64,000 bases of DNA, taken from NCBI GenBank assembly GCA_902463725.1, contig CABQGK010000001.1:124001-188000 (forward strand). Reading direction: 5' to 3'. The notes under the pieces are model-generated. The model ran no database searches, was not told where the DNA came from, and saw only the letters and a program-made list of their open reading frames with translations. Numbering within the stretch: position 1 is the stretch's first letter; each line of letters starts with the position of its first letter. Below, piece by piece: positions 19,023-27,253 of this stretch. The stretch comes from an uncultured Sutterella sp. Its GTDB lineage: Bacteria; Pseudomonadota; Gammaproteobacteria; Burkholderiales; Burkholderiaceae_F. The translations under genes and the position numbers were made by a program.

Positions 19023-19190
19023 TCAAAGGTTCAGGATGCCGAGGATCCCGGTCGAGACATGACCGACATACATGAGCACGACAATGGCCCAGCCAGAGAG
19101 CGTCAGCAACCATGCCCAGCGCTCCTTTTCTGGCTTGAAAATGATGATGATCACCGCGAGGGTGAGCATCAAAAACTCCATGAATTCCAT
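19023..19190 (-). CDS. dba: Dba-like small membrane protein
   Basis: 55 residues: MEFMEFLMLTLAVIIIIF, a charged turn KPEKERWAW, a second helix LLTLSGWAIVVLMYVGHV and a short tail. A good ribosome binding site (GGAG, 8 bases upstream) supports the ATG at 19190. In Campylobacter, dba lies directly before dsbI in one operon and is required for DsbI level or function. Here the same order and 16-bp spacing occur, so the call rests mainly on context, size and topology. Confidence 0.72.
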   Translation of the reverse strand: MEFMEFLMLTLAVIIIIFKPEKERWAWLLTLSGWAIVVLMYVGHVSTGILGILNL

Positions 19191-19277
19191 AACTTGACTC
19201 CAGTCAATGAGGTTAGTTCGCTGTAGTGAGCAGCGAAAGCTATCGGGATGCTAGAAAAAAAGAGCGTTAAGTATGGG

Positions 19278-19291
19278 ATTAGGGTTTTCCC
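19278..19291. promoter_or_regulatory. ATTAGGGTTTTCCC motif upstream of dba-dsbI
   Basis: This 14-nt sequence, containing the inverted repeat GGG-N4-CCC, lies about 90 bp upstream of the dba start. The identical 14-mer recurs at 27115-27128 and the 10-nt core (opposite strand) at 38344-38353 upstream of fhs. It could be an operator for a shared regulator; the regulator is not identified. Confidence 0.3.
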
Positions 19292-19401
19292 GAGTATTTG
19301 ATAGAAGTTTGGCAAGAAGCGTCAGCAAAGAGCGCGCGGAAAAAGAAGTGCCCGCCATGTGGCTGCGGGCACGCTTGAGAGGTTTGGCACAAAAGAGCGC
19401 G

Positions 19402-19990
19402 TTACCACCAGAGCGGTGGGTAGGGGCGAGCGCGTAGTGGCCGCGCTGGTGGGTAGCCGGGCGGCGGGATACGTATCACGCCATAGGGCGTGCCTGGAAG
19501 AAGCCAAAACCCGCCTTGATTAGCGGGGACCCCAAAAAAAGAGCATTGGGGTGTTGAGGTACGTCTCGAGGCGTTCTTTTTCGCGCTCGGCCTCTAGTGC
19601 ACGCTTTTGTGCACGATCGAGCGCAAAGCGCAGATCCTCTTCAAGCCCTGGTACATTCTCAGGTCGCTTGAGTTCGACGGTTTCGCCGTAGCGCAGATCG
19701 CAGATCGGCAATGGCGTAGCCGTCTGCGCTTTGGCGCCGCTCTTCCATTCTGCCGTAAAACCCTGCAACTTCGCGCAACGCAGCGGATCCGTGGGATCAA
19801 TGCTCGCTTCAAGCGTCTTCTTGTCGAACTTGATTTCCACGGGGGCATAGCCATATTTGATGGTGCCTGAGCGGTTGGTGATCATGGCGCCTTCAGGCTC
19901 GGAAGTCACGGTAATGGTCGTCGAGCAACCAGCCAGTACGCCGATCAGCAGCGCGCAGACAAAGGGGCGGAGGCGTTGGATGCGGATCAT
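19402..19990 (-). CDS. PEGA-like lipoprotein, probably frameshifted near its 3' end
   Basis: The intact frame is 19520-19990 (156 residues), starting at the ATG at 19990 with GGAG upstream. It has a lipobox (VLAGC, Cys22), a PEGA-like strand region (TITVTSEPEGAMITNRSGTIKYGYAP) and a C-terminal helix (LEEDLRFALDRAQKRALEAEREKERL). The frame ends LFFWGPR just after a run of seven T and four G. In the next frame the sequence continues as a plausible lipoprotein tail (PGTPYGVIRIPPPGYPPAR..., ending LWW) to a stop at 19402. Removing one T joins them into about 195 residues. This may be a sequencing error, a true truncation or a slippage site. Confidence 0.6.
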
Positions 19991-20077
19991 GTTGAACTCC
20001 AAAAAGTCAACGCAGGAGCACGGAGCGGTGCCACGCTAAACAGTCACTGCGGTGGCGCCGCTTGTTTAGTGAGAAGT

Positions 20078-20590
20078 CTACTCTTTTTGTAGAGGTAGCG
20101 TGGTGCGCACCGCTGTGCCTGTATCGGCGTTTGGGTTAATGGCAATGACGCGCTGGTTGCTACTGCCGCAGTAGCGTCCTTTCTCTTGGATGAGATGTTT
20201 TTGCACGAAGGGGCCGTCAACGAGCACATCAACTTCGCTCACTAAGGCGCTCTGCTGCACCTTTTCGTAGACTCGGCCCGTCCACATCCAAATATCTTTC
20301 TTCTGCCCAAAGCGAGCACGCACAGCGCGCACGAGCTCGAGCAGGACGGGTTCATTTTCGGGCTCTAGTGGATCGCCGCCGAGCAGAGATAGCCCTTGCA
20401 CAAAGGGCTCTTCGAGCGCGGTAAGAATCGTTTTTACGGTCTCCTCGGTAAAGGGGCGTCCTGCGCAAAAGTCCCAACTCTCCTCATTGAAACAGCCCTT
20501 GCAATGCAGGCGGCATCCCGAGCAGAAAAGCGAGACACGCACACCAGGGCCATTGGCAGTATCGCAAGTATTAAGGCCGATGTAGTTCAT
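20078..20590 (-). CDS. nrdG: Anaerobic ribonucleotide reductase activating protein NrdG
   Basis: 170 residues from the ATG at 20590, where NrdG homology begins (MNYIGLNTCDTANGPGVRVSLF). It is a radical-SAM activase with the cluster motif CRLHCKGC (CX3CX2C), followed by the glycine-rich LSLLGGDPLEPENEP typical of the family. It cleaves SAM to create the glycyl radical on NrdD. The gene lies about 170 bp downstream of nrdD on the same strand. The ribosome binding site is weak, so expression may depend on the upstream transcript. Confidence 0.9.
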   Translation of the reverse strand: MNYIGLNTCDTANGPGVRVSLFCSGCRLHCKGCFNEESWDFCAGRPFTEETVKTILTALEEPFVQGLSLLGGDPLEPENEPVLLELVRAVRARFGQKKDIWMWTGRVYEKVQQSALVSEVDVLVDGPFVQKHLIQEKGRYCGSSNQRVIAINPNADTGTAVRTTLPLQKE

Positions 20591-20763
20591 AGCGGGATCA
20601 ATGTATGGTGAGGGCGTTGGCACGCACAGCACGTGCGGCAACGCGAGTGTTGGAAAAAAGAAAGTGCCGCCTCGCTCAAGAGAAAAGCGGCTCTGCGCTA
20701 GGGCGGCAGGGCGCAGCGGCGAGCATAAGTAACACTCGCCTCGCCCCTGCGCACGTTCGGAGG

Positions 20764-22962
20764 TTACATGCTGACGCGGTTTTTGATCTCTGCCATCTTT
20801 CCGTCATTCATGCGGGAGCTACCGTTGACGTTGGAGTAGCCCAAGTAGCCACAGACGCGGCTGATGACTGAGAGATTACTGCTGCCGCAGTGCGGGCACG
20901 TAAAGAGCACATTGGTGCTGTGTTTGCCGCAGTCACCGCAGTAGGCGCTATCAAAGTTGACGCCCTGATAAAAGCCTTTGCGCATACCGCGCTCAATGAC
21001 CGCGCGAACGGCTGTGAGATTTTCGGGGTTATCTAGACGTACGTACTGGATATGACCGCCCTCACAGAGGTGGAAGTCGACGAATTCACGATCCTGCTTT
21101 TCAAAGGGCGTGATGGCTTCCGTGACGTTCACGTGGAAGGAGTTGGTGAAGTACTCTGGGCTGTAATGAGCCGAGTGCTCAAACACGTTCTCAATGTTTC
21201 GATCCTTACAGAAGCGCGCGTATTGCTTGGCTTGCGTGGCGCAGAGCGACTCGGCAGGGGTGCCATAGATCGCGTAGAGGTAACCATCCTCTTTCTTGTA
21301 GCGTGCAAGCACTTGTCCCAAGTGCTTCAACAGCATGGCGGAGAATTCGCCCCCTTCTTCAACGAGGCGCTTCCCGCTCCAGAGATAAGTGGCTTCGTCA
21401 AGTGCGGTGACGCCAAAGCTCGCGGTCATGTAGCGCACAAGTTCACCCACTTTCTGATCCGGGGCGAGATGTCCTTCGTAGAAGCCCCCTTGTGTAAAGG
21501 CGAGCGGGTTACTCGAGGCTTTCTGGTGACGAATGATGTCGTAGCGCTTGATGAAGAACTGACGGATGACCTCAAGTCGTTCATCGAGCAGCCCCCAGAA
21601 GTTCTCCCGCCAGGTATGCGGGAACTCGATTTGTGCAAGACGCAGAATAATCGGGATATTGAGGCTGACGGCACCGATGTTGCAACGACCCACGGTGATG
21701 GCCTCGCCGCGCTCATTCTGCCAAAAAGAGAGGAACGCGCGACAACCCATGGGAGAGGTAATGGCACCGTACTCACGGAAAATGCGCGAAACACTGCCGT
21801 TTTCCGACGACAGACTCAAGTAGTCAGGGTACATGCACTCGGCGCTTGTACGGATCGCTTCTGAAAGGAGCTTGGCGCTATAGGGGTCAACCTCAATCTG
21901 GTGCTCATCATAGAGGTAGACGAGTTTGGGGAAGACGACTGGCTTATGATCCTGGCCGTGGCCATTGCGGCGCACTTTGAGCATGATGCTGTTGATGCGC
22001 TCCATCCAGAAGCGTTCGAGTTCAGAGAGCGCTTCGCCATCCCACTGACCAAAGGTGATCGTCGTAAAGGCAAAGTCACCGCGCGAGCATGGTACCGTGT
22101 TGAGCTTGAGCTCAAGCGACTGAAAACCTTGCTCAAGTTCACGCGTGACATCTTTGTCTGCCCACTCTGATGCCTTCTCAGGGCTTAAGCCCATCTCGGC
22201 GTACTTGTCGTGAGCACTCTTGAGGCTCTTCATGACGTAGGGCAGTAGCACTTTGTCGAGCTCAGGGAGGGTAAAACCCCCAAACTGTTGAGCGGTTGCC
22301 ACAAGCGTAATGTCGCCAATGACTTGTAGCGCCGAGAGCACGGTCTTGGGTTCGGAATATTGCACGTTGCTCATCTCAAAGCCGCCCTTGAGTACGTTTC
22401 CGATGTCAAAGAGACAGCAATTGATGCAGCCAAGAATCATGTCGCGCATGTCGTGAATATAGATATCCCCGCGCTCGATGAGGTTCTTCTCTTTGCCCGA
22501 GAGGTAAAACTGCTTGTAGAGACTTTTGGTGAGGTAGCCCTTGATGAGTGAGCCCTTCGTTGAGACCAAGGAGCTATCGAAATTAGCGTTTTCTCGATCC
22601 CCTAAACGCAGCACGCCGTCGGCATCTTGACGGAGTTGCTCGAAGTTTTTCGCATACGTATTTTTGTAGTAGCGATACTCGGCATACGCGTCGGCCACTT
22701 GTTTGTAGCCGAGGGTGGAGAGGGCATTGATGACGATTTCATGAAGCTCGAGTACGCGAACCTCTGTGCGACCTTCAAGACGCTCGAGCACAAGTGCTGC
22801 GACGTCGGATTCGGCGCCACGGGAGATCTCTGCATCACAGCGGAACGCTGCTTTGCGTACGGCGTCGATAATCTTCTGCGGCATGAAGGGTTCGGTCGTC
22901 AGATCCTTCTTGGTCACAACGATCAGGGAGGCGTTTGAGTTCTGTACTTCTGGAGCTTGCAT
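20764..22962 (-). CDS. nrdD: Anaerobic ribonucleoside-triphosphate reductase NrdD
   Basis: 732 residues, standard class III length. An N-terminal ATP-cone (about 14-110, VVTKKDLTTEPFMPQKIIDAV) gives allosteric control. The central barrel carries catalytic features such as PMGCRAFLS and GRCNIGAVSLNIP. The C-terminus has the zinc site (CGDCGK...CPHCGS) and the glycyl-radical loop RVCGYLGYSN. It reduces NTPs to dNTPs without oxygen. nrdG follows. The 5' leader has two strong hairpins (described separately). Start chosen at 22962 with AGAAGA upstream. Confidence 0.95.
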   Translation of the reverse strand: MQAPEVQNSNASLIVVTKKDLTTEPFMPQKIIDAVRKAAFRCDAEISRGAESDVAALVLERLEGRTEVRVLELHEIVINALSTLGYKQVADAYAEYRYYKNTYAKNFEQLRQDADGVLRLGDRENANFDSSLVSTKGSLIKGYLTKSLYKQFYLSGKEKNLIERGDIYIHDMRDMILGCINCCLFDIGNVLKGGFEMSNVQYSEPKTVLSALQVIGDITLVATAQQFGGFTLPELDKVLLPYVMKSLKSAHDKYAEMGLSPEKASEWADKDVTRELEQGFQSLELKLNTVPCSRGDFAFTTITFGQWDGEALSELERFWMERINSIMLKVRRNGHGQDHKPVVFPKLVYLYDEHQIEVDPYSAKLLSEAIRTSAECMYPDYLSLSSENGSVSRIFREYGAITSPMGCRAFLSFWQNERGEAITVGRCNIGAVSLNIPIILRLAQIEFPHTWRENFWGLLDERLEVIRQFFIKRYDIIRHQKASSNPLAFTQGGFYEGHLAPDQKVGELVRYMTASFGVTALDEATYLWSGKRLVEEGGEFSAMLLKHLGQVLARYKKEDGYLYAIYGTPAESLCATQAKQYARFCKDRNIENVFEHSAHYSPEYFTNSFHVNVTEAITPFEKQDREFVDFHLCEGGHIQYVRLDNPENLTAVRAVIERGMRKGFYQGVNFDSAYCGDCGKHSTNVLFTCPHCGSSNLSVISRVCGYLGYSNVNGSSRMNDGKMAEIKNRVSM

Positions 22963-23577
22963 GGTGAGTCTTCTTTGTTCTTCTCACGCGAGGATCATGA
23001 TTCTCGCGCAGCGGTAATTTGTGAAATTTGTTTCTACGGGCTGGAAGTTTAGCCCCCCCGCTGTGGGACAAACAAGACCAAGATGGGGGGCTTACTCCCC
23101 TTTTTAGGGGATAAGTGAGCGTGTGCTTTGCAGAGGTCGTCAATCGGAAATGAACCGCTTTTTGATCATGCGAGCTTCAGGCGGGAATCGCCCAAATTTA
23201 AGGGGCATGAACACTGCACCAGAGAGCACCTATTGTCAAAATCTGATCAAGTGAGCGGCGCGCCTTTGACATCAGATTCTGGGAGCAACTTCCATTTTTT
23301 AGGCAGTCATTTTTTTCTATGGGTTGGTTGAAAGTAATAGATTTGGCAGTTTCTGCTGAGTTTAATTACAAGATATTGGGTTTTGGATGATCCTTTCTCA
23401 CAAACTATAGGGTTTGACAGAAAGACGAAAAAATGTAGAAAATATCCATACGGAGTAGATGATTTTGAGTATGGTTAGCACCAACTCATGGCTTCTATAA
23501 TGTCGCTAGACATTTTGATCCTGTCTTGAGCACATCCCATCAAGGCAGGCCTGCTCGAGCCCCTCCTGCTTCAACAT
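22963..23577. promoter_or_regulatory. Intergenic region with structured nrdD leader
   Basis: 615 bp between divergent nrdD and the LysR gene. On the nrdD side are a stem of 8 bp (23051-23058 with 23085-23092, GC-rich) and a second hairpin (CCCC at 23097-23100, GGGG at 23107-23110, extended by CTTA/TAAG). Further upstream, an 8-bp inverted repeat AATCTGAT/ATCAGATT (23240-23247, 23271-23278) overlaps a TTGACA hexamer on the minus strand. No coding sequence is seen. No NrdR box or cobalamin-riboswitch core was recognised. Confidence 0.4.
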
Positions 23578-24567
23578 ATGATGACAACAAGTAGATACCT
23601 TGCCGCACTACAAGAGTTGAGATATCACGATTTAATGTTTCTCCTCTCTCTCACAAAAACCTGCAATCTTGCGCAAAGTGCAGCGGCGTTGCAGTTCAGC
23701 GCATCGAGTGCGTCACGACGTTTAGCGACGTTGCGTGGGATCTTTCACGACGAGTTGTTTGTTCGTAGCGGTATGTCCCTTGTCCCCACTCAGCGTATGC
23801 TGGAGATGGTCGGGCATATTGAAACGCTCCTTGATCAGGCTTCGGTGCTTTTTGAGCGTGCCACGGTCGACATTAGTAAGAGTGAGCGAGCGCTTAGACT
23901 TGCGGTGAGTGACCATCTTTTTCACAGTCCCTTTACGCGAAGCATTCTGCGAAAGTTCTTCACCATGGCGCCCAATGCCGTTTTCAGCATGTCGCCTGCG
24001 GACAATCGGCTCTTCGATCGGCTACGTGAAAACCAGATTGACGTGGCGTTTTACTTGGGCAACGATTCGCACAAGGAAGAGTTTCATACGGTGGACCTAT
24101 ATCGGGGGCGCTACGGGATGATGGTGAGAAGCGATCACCCGCTCGTTGCCATGTCTGGGGCAAGTAAGACGGTGACGCGTGACATGATTGCGCCCTTTAG
24201 AAGCATTCGCTACAACTATATCGATGGGGCGGCAAGCGAAGAAGAGGAGCGCATGCGTCTTGCGGTTGGACAACCTGTTGGGGTGATTACCCCCTACAAC
24301 ACCTCGATTCCCGTGGTGATCGAAGAGACGAACTTTACGTTTATTGGTCCTATCATCACGCTCAACCGCTTTATCAATATGAGTAAGGATCCCACACGAT
24401 TCCGGATTTTGCGGCTCGCCGAGGATTATGGCTACTTTGTGCCGAAGCTCATTTGGCATCATCGCAGCCATAGTGACCCGTTCTTGCAGTGGGCAAGAAG
24501 CGTCATTATTGACACGTGCCGCACGGAAGCGCAGTCGATCGATACGAATTCGATTTTTGCAATGTAG
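23578..24567 (+). CDS. LysR-family transcriptional regulator
   Basis: 329 residues. The N-terminal winged HTH reads LRYHDLMFLLSLTKTCNLAQSAAALQFSASSASRRLATLRG. The effector domain follows (ALRLAVSDHLFHSPFTRSIL, IDVAFYLGNDSHKEEF). It starts at ATG-ATG (23578 or 23581). Transcribed away from nrdD, so it may regulate itself or nrdD, but nothing in the sequence fixes the target or ligand. Confidence 0.83.
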   Translation: MMTTSRYLAALQELRYHDLMFLLSLTKTCNLAQSAAALQFSASSASRRLATLRGIFHDELFVRSGMSLVPTQRMLEMVGHIETLLDQASVLFERATVDISKSERALRLAVSDHLFHSPFTRSILRKFFTMAPNAVFSMSPADNRLFDRLRENQIDVAFYLGNDSHKEEFHTVDLYRGRYGMMVRSDHPLVAMSGASKTVTRDMIAPFRSIRYNYIDGAASEEEERMRLAVGQPVGVITPYNTSIPVVIEETNFTFIGPIITLNRFINMSKDPTRFRILRLAEDYGYFVPKLIWHHRSHSDPFLQWARSVIIDTCRTEAQSIDTNSIFAM

Positions 24568-24598
24568 CGCTGAGTGCTGCGGAGCTCTAGGAAAGATC

Positions 24599-24636
24599 AT
24601 GGCGTCCACAACGGGCAATGCTCGGTTGGACGCCAT
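24599..24636. terminator. Convergent hairpin between LysR and nitroreductase genes
   Basis: A perfect 10-bp inverted repeat (ATGGCGTCCA at 24599-24608, TGGACGCCAT at 24627-24636) with an 18-nt loop sits between the two convergent stops. Neither side has a clear T-run, so it probably ends transcripts inefficiently or with help. Confidence 0.5.
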
Positions 24637-24641
24637 TCGCT

Positions 24642-25433
24642 TTAGAGGAAGCGGTCAGAGAAGTGCTTCGGATGGTAGCCGAGCGTTTGAACCGCAATGA
24701 CACGCTCTTGAGCGCGGAGGTTAAGGAGCGCTTCGACCTTTTCTCGGTCAAAGCCTGTGCGCGCAACGCAAGCAATATTAAGTGCCGTTGCGGCGAGGTA
24801 GAGCGCTTGGATTTTTGCGCCCACATCGAGCGTCATGGCGCGCTCGCGCATCTCTTCGAGCTTATCGGCATCAATGCCCTTGGGTTTGACTTTATCGATC
24901 ACTTTCTCCCCTAAGCGTGACACAAAGCTCTCGGTGCGAGCGCGGTTAGCGACGTAGACAATATGCACAGGGGCAATGCGTAGCGTGGGCTGCGCGAAGA
25001 TAGTGCTCGAACGTATATCCGTGAGCTCGCAGAAGATGAGGCCATTTTTCTCTGGCACCCAGTGCCAGATGCCGTTGGCTTTTAGCACGTAGATATCGAT
25101 TTCTTGCCAGTCAAGCGCCGAAGGGGTGGTGCGTTTACCCGAGTCATGCGTGATGCCGTCAGCGGCCCAGAGTAGGGTGGCAAGGTCACGATCAGAGAGC
25201 GGCTCATCACTAAAAGAGCGCGATGAGCGACGCTGGCGCAGCGCGTCCGTGAGCGACATTTGCATGGGTAAGGGCGCTGGGAGCTGGCGGAATACCACAT
25301 GGTTGTCCTCATCGCGAAAGCGCGTCTTGATCTCAGCGACGAGTCCCTCGAGCCGGTCGGTGAGGTTATGAAACCAGCGCTCTGAGATCGCTGCTTTCAG
25401 GCTATCGCCGAGTTTTTTGGCTTGTTTTTTCAA
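24642..25433 (-). CDS. SagB/ThcOx-like nitroreductase family protein
   Basis: 263 residues from a TTG start at 25433. This start is chosen because a complete Shine-Dalgarno (TAAGGAGGT, 25439-25447) lies 5 bases upstream; the frame is open further upstream but lacks a site. FMN-binding nitroreductase features: LRQRRSSRSFSDEPLSDRDLATLLWAADG, RTTPSALDWQEIDIYVL, and a C-terminal region around ALYLAATALNIACVARTGF. Members reduce nitro compounds or quinones with NAD(P)H, or oxidise azolines in peptide modification. No peptide cluster is nearby, so a redox role is likelier. The 60 N-terminal residues are Lys/Arg-rich. Confidence 0.75.
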   Translation of the reverse strand: MKKQAKKLGDSLKAAISERWFHNLTDRLEGLVAEIKTRFRDEDNHVVFRQLPAPLPMQMSLTDALRQRRSSRSFSDEPLSDRDLATLLWAADGITHDSGKRTTPSALDWQEIDIYVLKANGIWHWVPEKNGLIFCELTDIRSSTIFAQPTLRIAPVHIVYVANRARTESFVSRLGEKVIDKVKPKGIDADKLEEMRERAMTLDVGAKIQALYLAATALNIACVARTGFDREKVEALLNLRAQERVIAVQTLGYHPKHFSDRFL

Positions 25434-25608
25434 TGAAAACCTCCTTAGTGCTAGAGCGGCGAGGTGCGCAGTGCGTAGCTTAACCGCAAGCTTTTCGGCT
25501 ATTCTAACCGCTAGGCGTTTGGGTGCCCGTTTTGGGCGGCGCAAATGATGATGGCGTGAGGCGGTTTAGTGGCTCTCGCGCTTTTGTGTTTACGGAGAAA
25601 TGATCACA

Positions 25609-25968
25609 ATGAAAGCCCCCATTGAATTGAGAGAAAGTCCACATGATGAGAAGAGCGTTGCCTTTTCGCTCATCGTGAGCAAGGCACGCGCACCGCTCCT
25701 ACGCCGACATCTTGAAAGCCTGCTTGCGCTCTTGGCGCTTGAGGATGCACCGAGCTACGGGGACATGTCGCAAGTCGAGTCTCCCGCACAAGCGCTTAAA
25801 CGTCTTCGCATGGAGCGAGGCCTCACTCAAAAGAGCATTGCGCAACAGTTGGGGGTAACACAGGCACGAGTTTCGGACTTTGAGCAAGGGGTTAAGAAAA
25901 TTCCCTACGAGAGTGCACGCGTCCTCGCGGACTTCTTTGGCGTGGGGGTGGGAACGTTTGTGCGGTGA
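25609..25968 (+). CDS. XRE-type HTH regulator
   Basis: 119 residues from the ATG at 25609 (CGGAGA 11 bases upstream); an ATG at 25600 is possible but too close to the site. The first 60 residues resemble a helical antitoxin-like arm (SLIVSKARAPLLRRHLESLLALLAL). The C-terminal half is a clear Cro/CI-type HTH (ALKRLRMERGLTQKSIAQQLGVTQARVSDFEQG). No toxin partner is adjacent. It is divergent from the nitroreductase gene, 175 bp away, and may control it. Confidence 0.72.
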   Translation: MKAPIELRESPHDEKSVAFSLIVSKARAPLLRRHLESLLALLALEDAPSYGDMSQVESPAQALKRLRMERGLTQKSIAQQLGVTQARVSDFEQGVKKIPYESARVLADFFGVGVGTFVR

Positions 25969-25980
25969 TTTTTTGCCAAC

Positions 25981-26030
25981 AAAAGACCTCCAGTGCTTCA
26001 GGGCGGTTAAGCGATGAAGCGCTGGAGGTG
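25981..26030 (-). terminator. Terminator hairpin downstream of nsrR and the XRE gene
   Basis: The stem CTCCAG-T-GCTTC pairs with GAAGC-G-CTGGAG (25988-26027). On the minus strand it is followed by a short T-run (GGTCTTTTG), fitting termination of nsrR; it may also stop the XRE transcript from the other side. Confidence 0.6.
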
Positions 26031-26111
26031 AGGGCAGGGAGCTTGCCTATTTGGAAAAGGAAGAATGCTCAGCGGCGACAACCCGCTAGCGTTTCTTCAT
26101 GCCTCAAGAGG

Positions 26112-26645
26112 TTACATGTCTTCGTGTTTGCGAGCGACACGTGGGCGAATTAAAAGACTGCCCGTAAAAGTGCCTCGAGCGACTTTTGTTCCCGAGCGTT
26201 TCTGCTCGGCTTCTTCATTCAGTACTCGAATGAGCGTTTGTGCACGGGGTGATGCCGTCACAGACGCTAGCGTGTACTCATTGAGCTTGGCGTAGAAGGC
26301 GTTGTAGGCCTCCTCTTTAATGTGGCGGAATTCGCAACCGTTAATGAGCGTGCATTCGGGATTCTCACAGTTGATGAGCGGCGTATCCCCACCCTCGAGA
26401 ATCCGAACGATATCGCCCAAACGATATTCAATAGGATCTTTGGCAAGCTTCAATCCACCAGTGCGACCTCGGAAAGAAACAACCCAGCCCTGTGTGTGCA
26501 TGAAGTGAGCAACCTTAACGATGTGATTGCGCGACCACTGGAACTTCGTGGCAAGTTCGTTAACGGTCACCAGGGAAGACCGGTTTCGATACGTGAGGTA
26601 CATCAGCACGCGAAGGCTCAAATCTGTGAAACGTGTCAGATGCAT
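26112..26645 (-). CDS. nsrR: NsrR-type Rrf2-family nitric-oxide-sensing repressor
   Basis: 177 residues from the ATG at 26645 (AGGA upstream; homology starts MHLTRFTDLSLRVLMYL). The winged helix (VNELATKFQWSRNHIVKVAHFM) and wing GRTGGLKLAKDP are followed by the cluster motif Cys93-X4-Cys98-X5-Cys104, the same spacing as E. coli NsrR. NsrR holds an iron-sulfur cluster and loses DNA binding on reaction with NO, relieving repression of NO-defence genes. A 25-bp near-perfect palindrome at 26713-26737 lies 68 bp upstream and probably serves autoregulation. Confidence 0.85.
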   Translation of the reverse strand: MHLTRFTDLSLRVLMYLTYRNRSSLVTVNELATKFQWSRNHIVKVAHFMHTQGWVVSFRGRTGGLKLAKDPIEYRLGDIVRILEGGDTPLINCENPECTLINGCEFRHIKEEAYNAFYAKLNEYTLASVTASPRAQTLIRVLNEEAEQKRSGTKVARGTFTGSLLIRPRVARKHEDM

Positions 26646-26712
26646 ATGGTAGTCCTGTAACAGAAGGTAGTCGGTCAACCTAAGAGCAGGTCTTCGGAGC
26701 GACAATCTTTTT

Positions 26713-26737
26713 AAATTGCACTATAAAAGTGCAATTT
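26713..26737. promoter_or_regulatory. 25-bp palindromic operator upstream of nsrR
   Basis: AAATTGCACT (26713-26722) and AGTGCAATTT (26728-26737) form a perfect 10-bp inverted repeat around ATAAA. On the minus strand a TATAGT hexamer lies inside it, so a bound protein would block the promoter. Symmetry and A/T-TGCA content resemble NsrR sites (RATGCATTT-type), but the match to the gamma consensus is not exact. Confidence 0.6.
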
Positions 26738-27253
26738 ATCCGCGGGTCGAAGATTAAAAGGGTTGTGCTCTTTTTTTAAATTGAGGTTGTCGGCTCACAG
26801 GCACAATGGCTTCAAAAGATCTATCCCACACCTAGTGTAGCCTATCCATCGGCTGGGTACAAATGATATTTCGCTTTCATTCTCAGGGTTGTCACATGGG
26901 AAAATGTGCATAAAAAAATTAATTTTTTTTGAAATAATGGTGACATCAACGAAAATGACTAGTCGCAGTAGGGTTTGCAACGCACAAAAAATACGAGGCG
27001 GTTGTTAGCGACGCTCTAAAATCCACGAATCTGTGCCAAGAGTAAAAGTTTGTAACGGCACAAATTTATCCCTCTTCTGTCGCTACGACCTACTCTCACA
27101 GGGTAGAAAGCAATATTAGGGTTTTCCCTAGGTTTGTCAGAACGGGTGTTCAGTCGTGGATAATTTACAAACTATTACTAAGTGTACATTCAGATACAAC
27201 TGGCAAAACATGGGGTATACCCTTAGACGGCAACTTTAGATATACTTCAATCC
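26738..27253. other. AT-rich intergenic region
   Basis: No convincing gene. The stretch is visibly richer in A+T than its flanks and contains the 14-mer ATTAGGGTTTTCCC at 27115-27128 and a TATACT hexamer at about 27241 that could be a -10 for the RNA element that follows. Confidence 0.4.

Noticed and set aside
21052..21864. 270-codon plus-strand frame opposite nrdD
   Set aside because: Shadow of nrdD; no motif or ribosome binding site.
22963..23330. Cobalamin riboswitch or NrdR boxes before nrdD
   Set aside because: Neither the conserved B12 box nor the NrdR consensus is visible, although the leader is structured.
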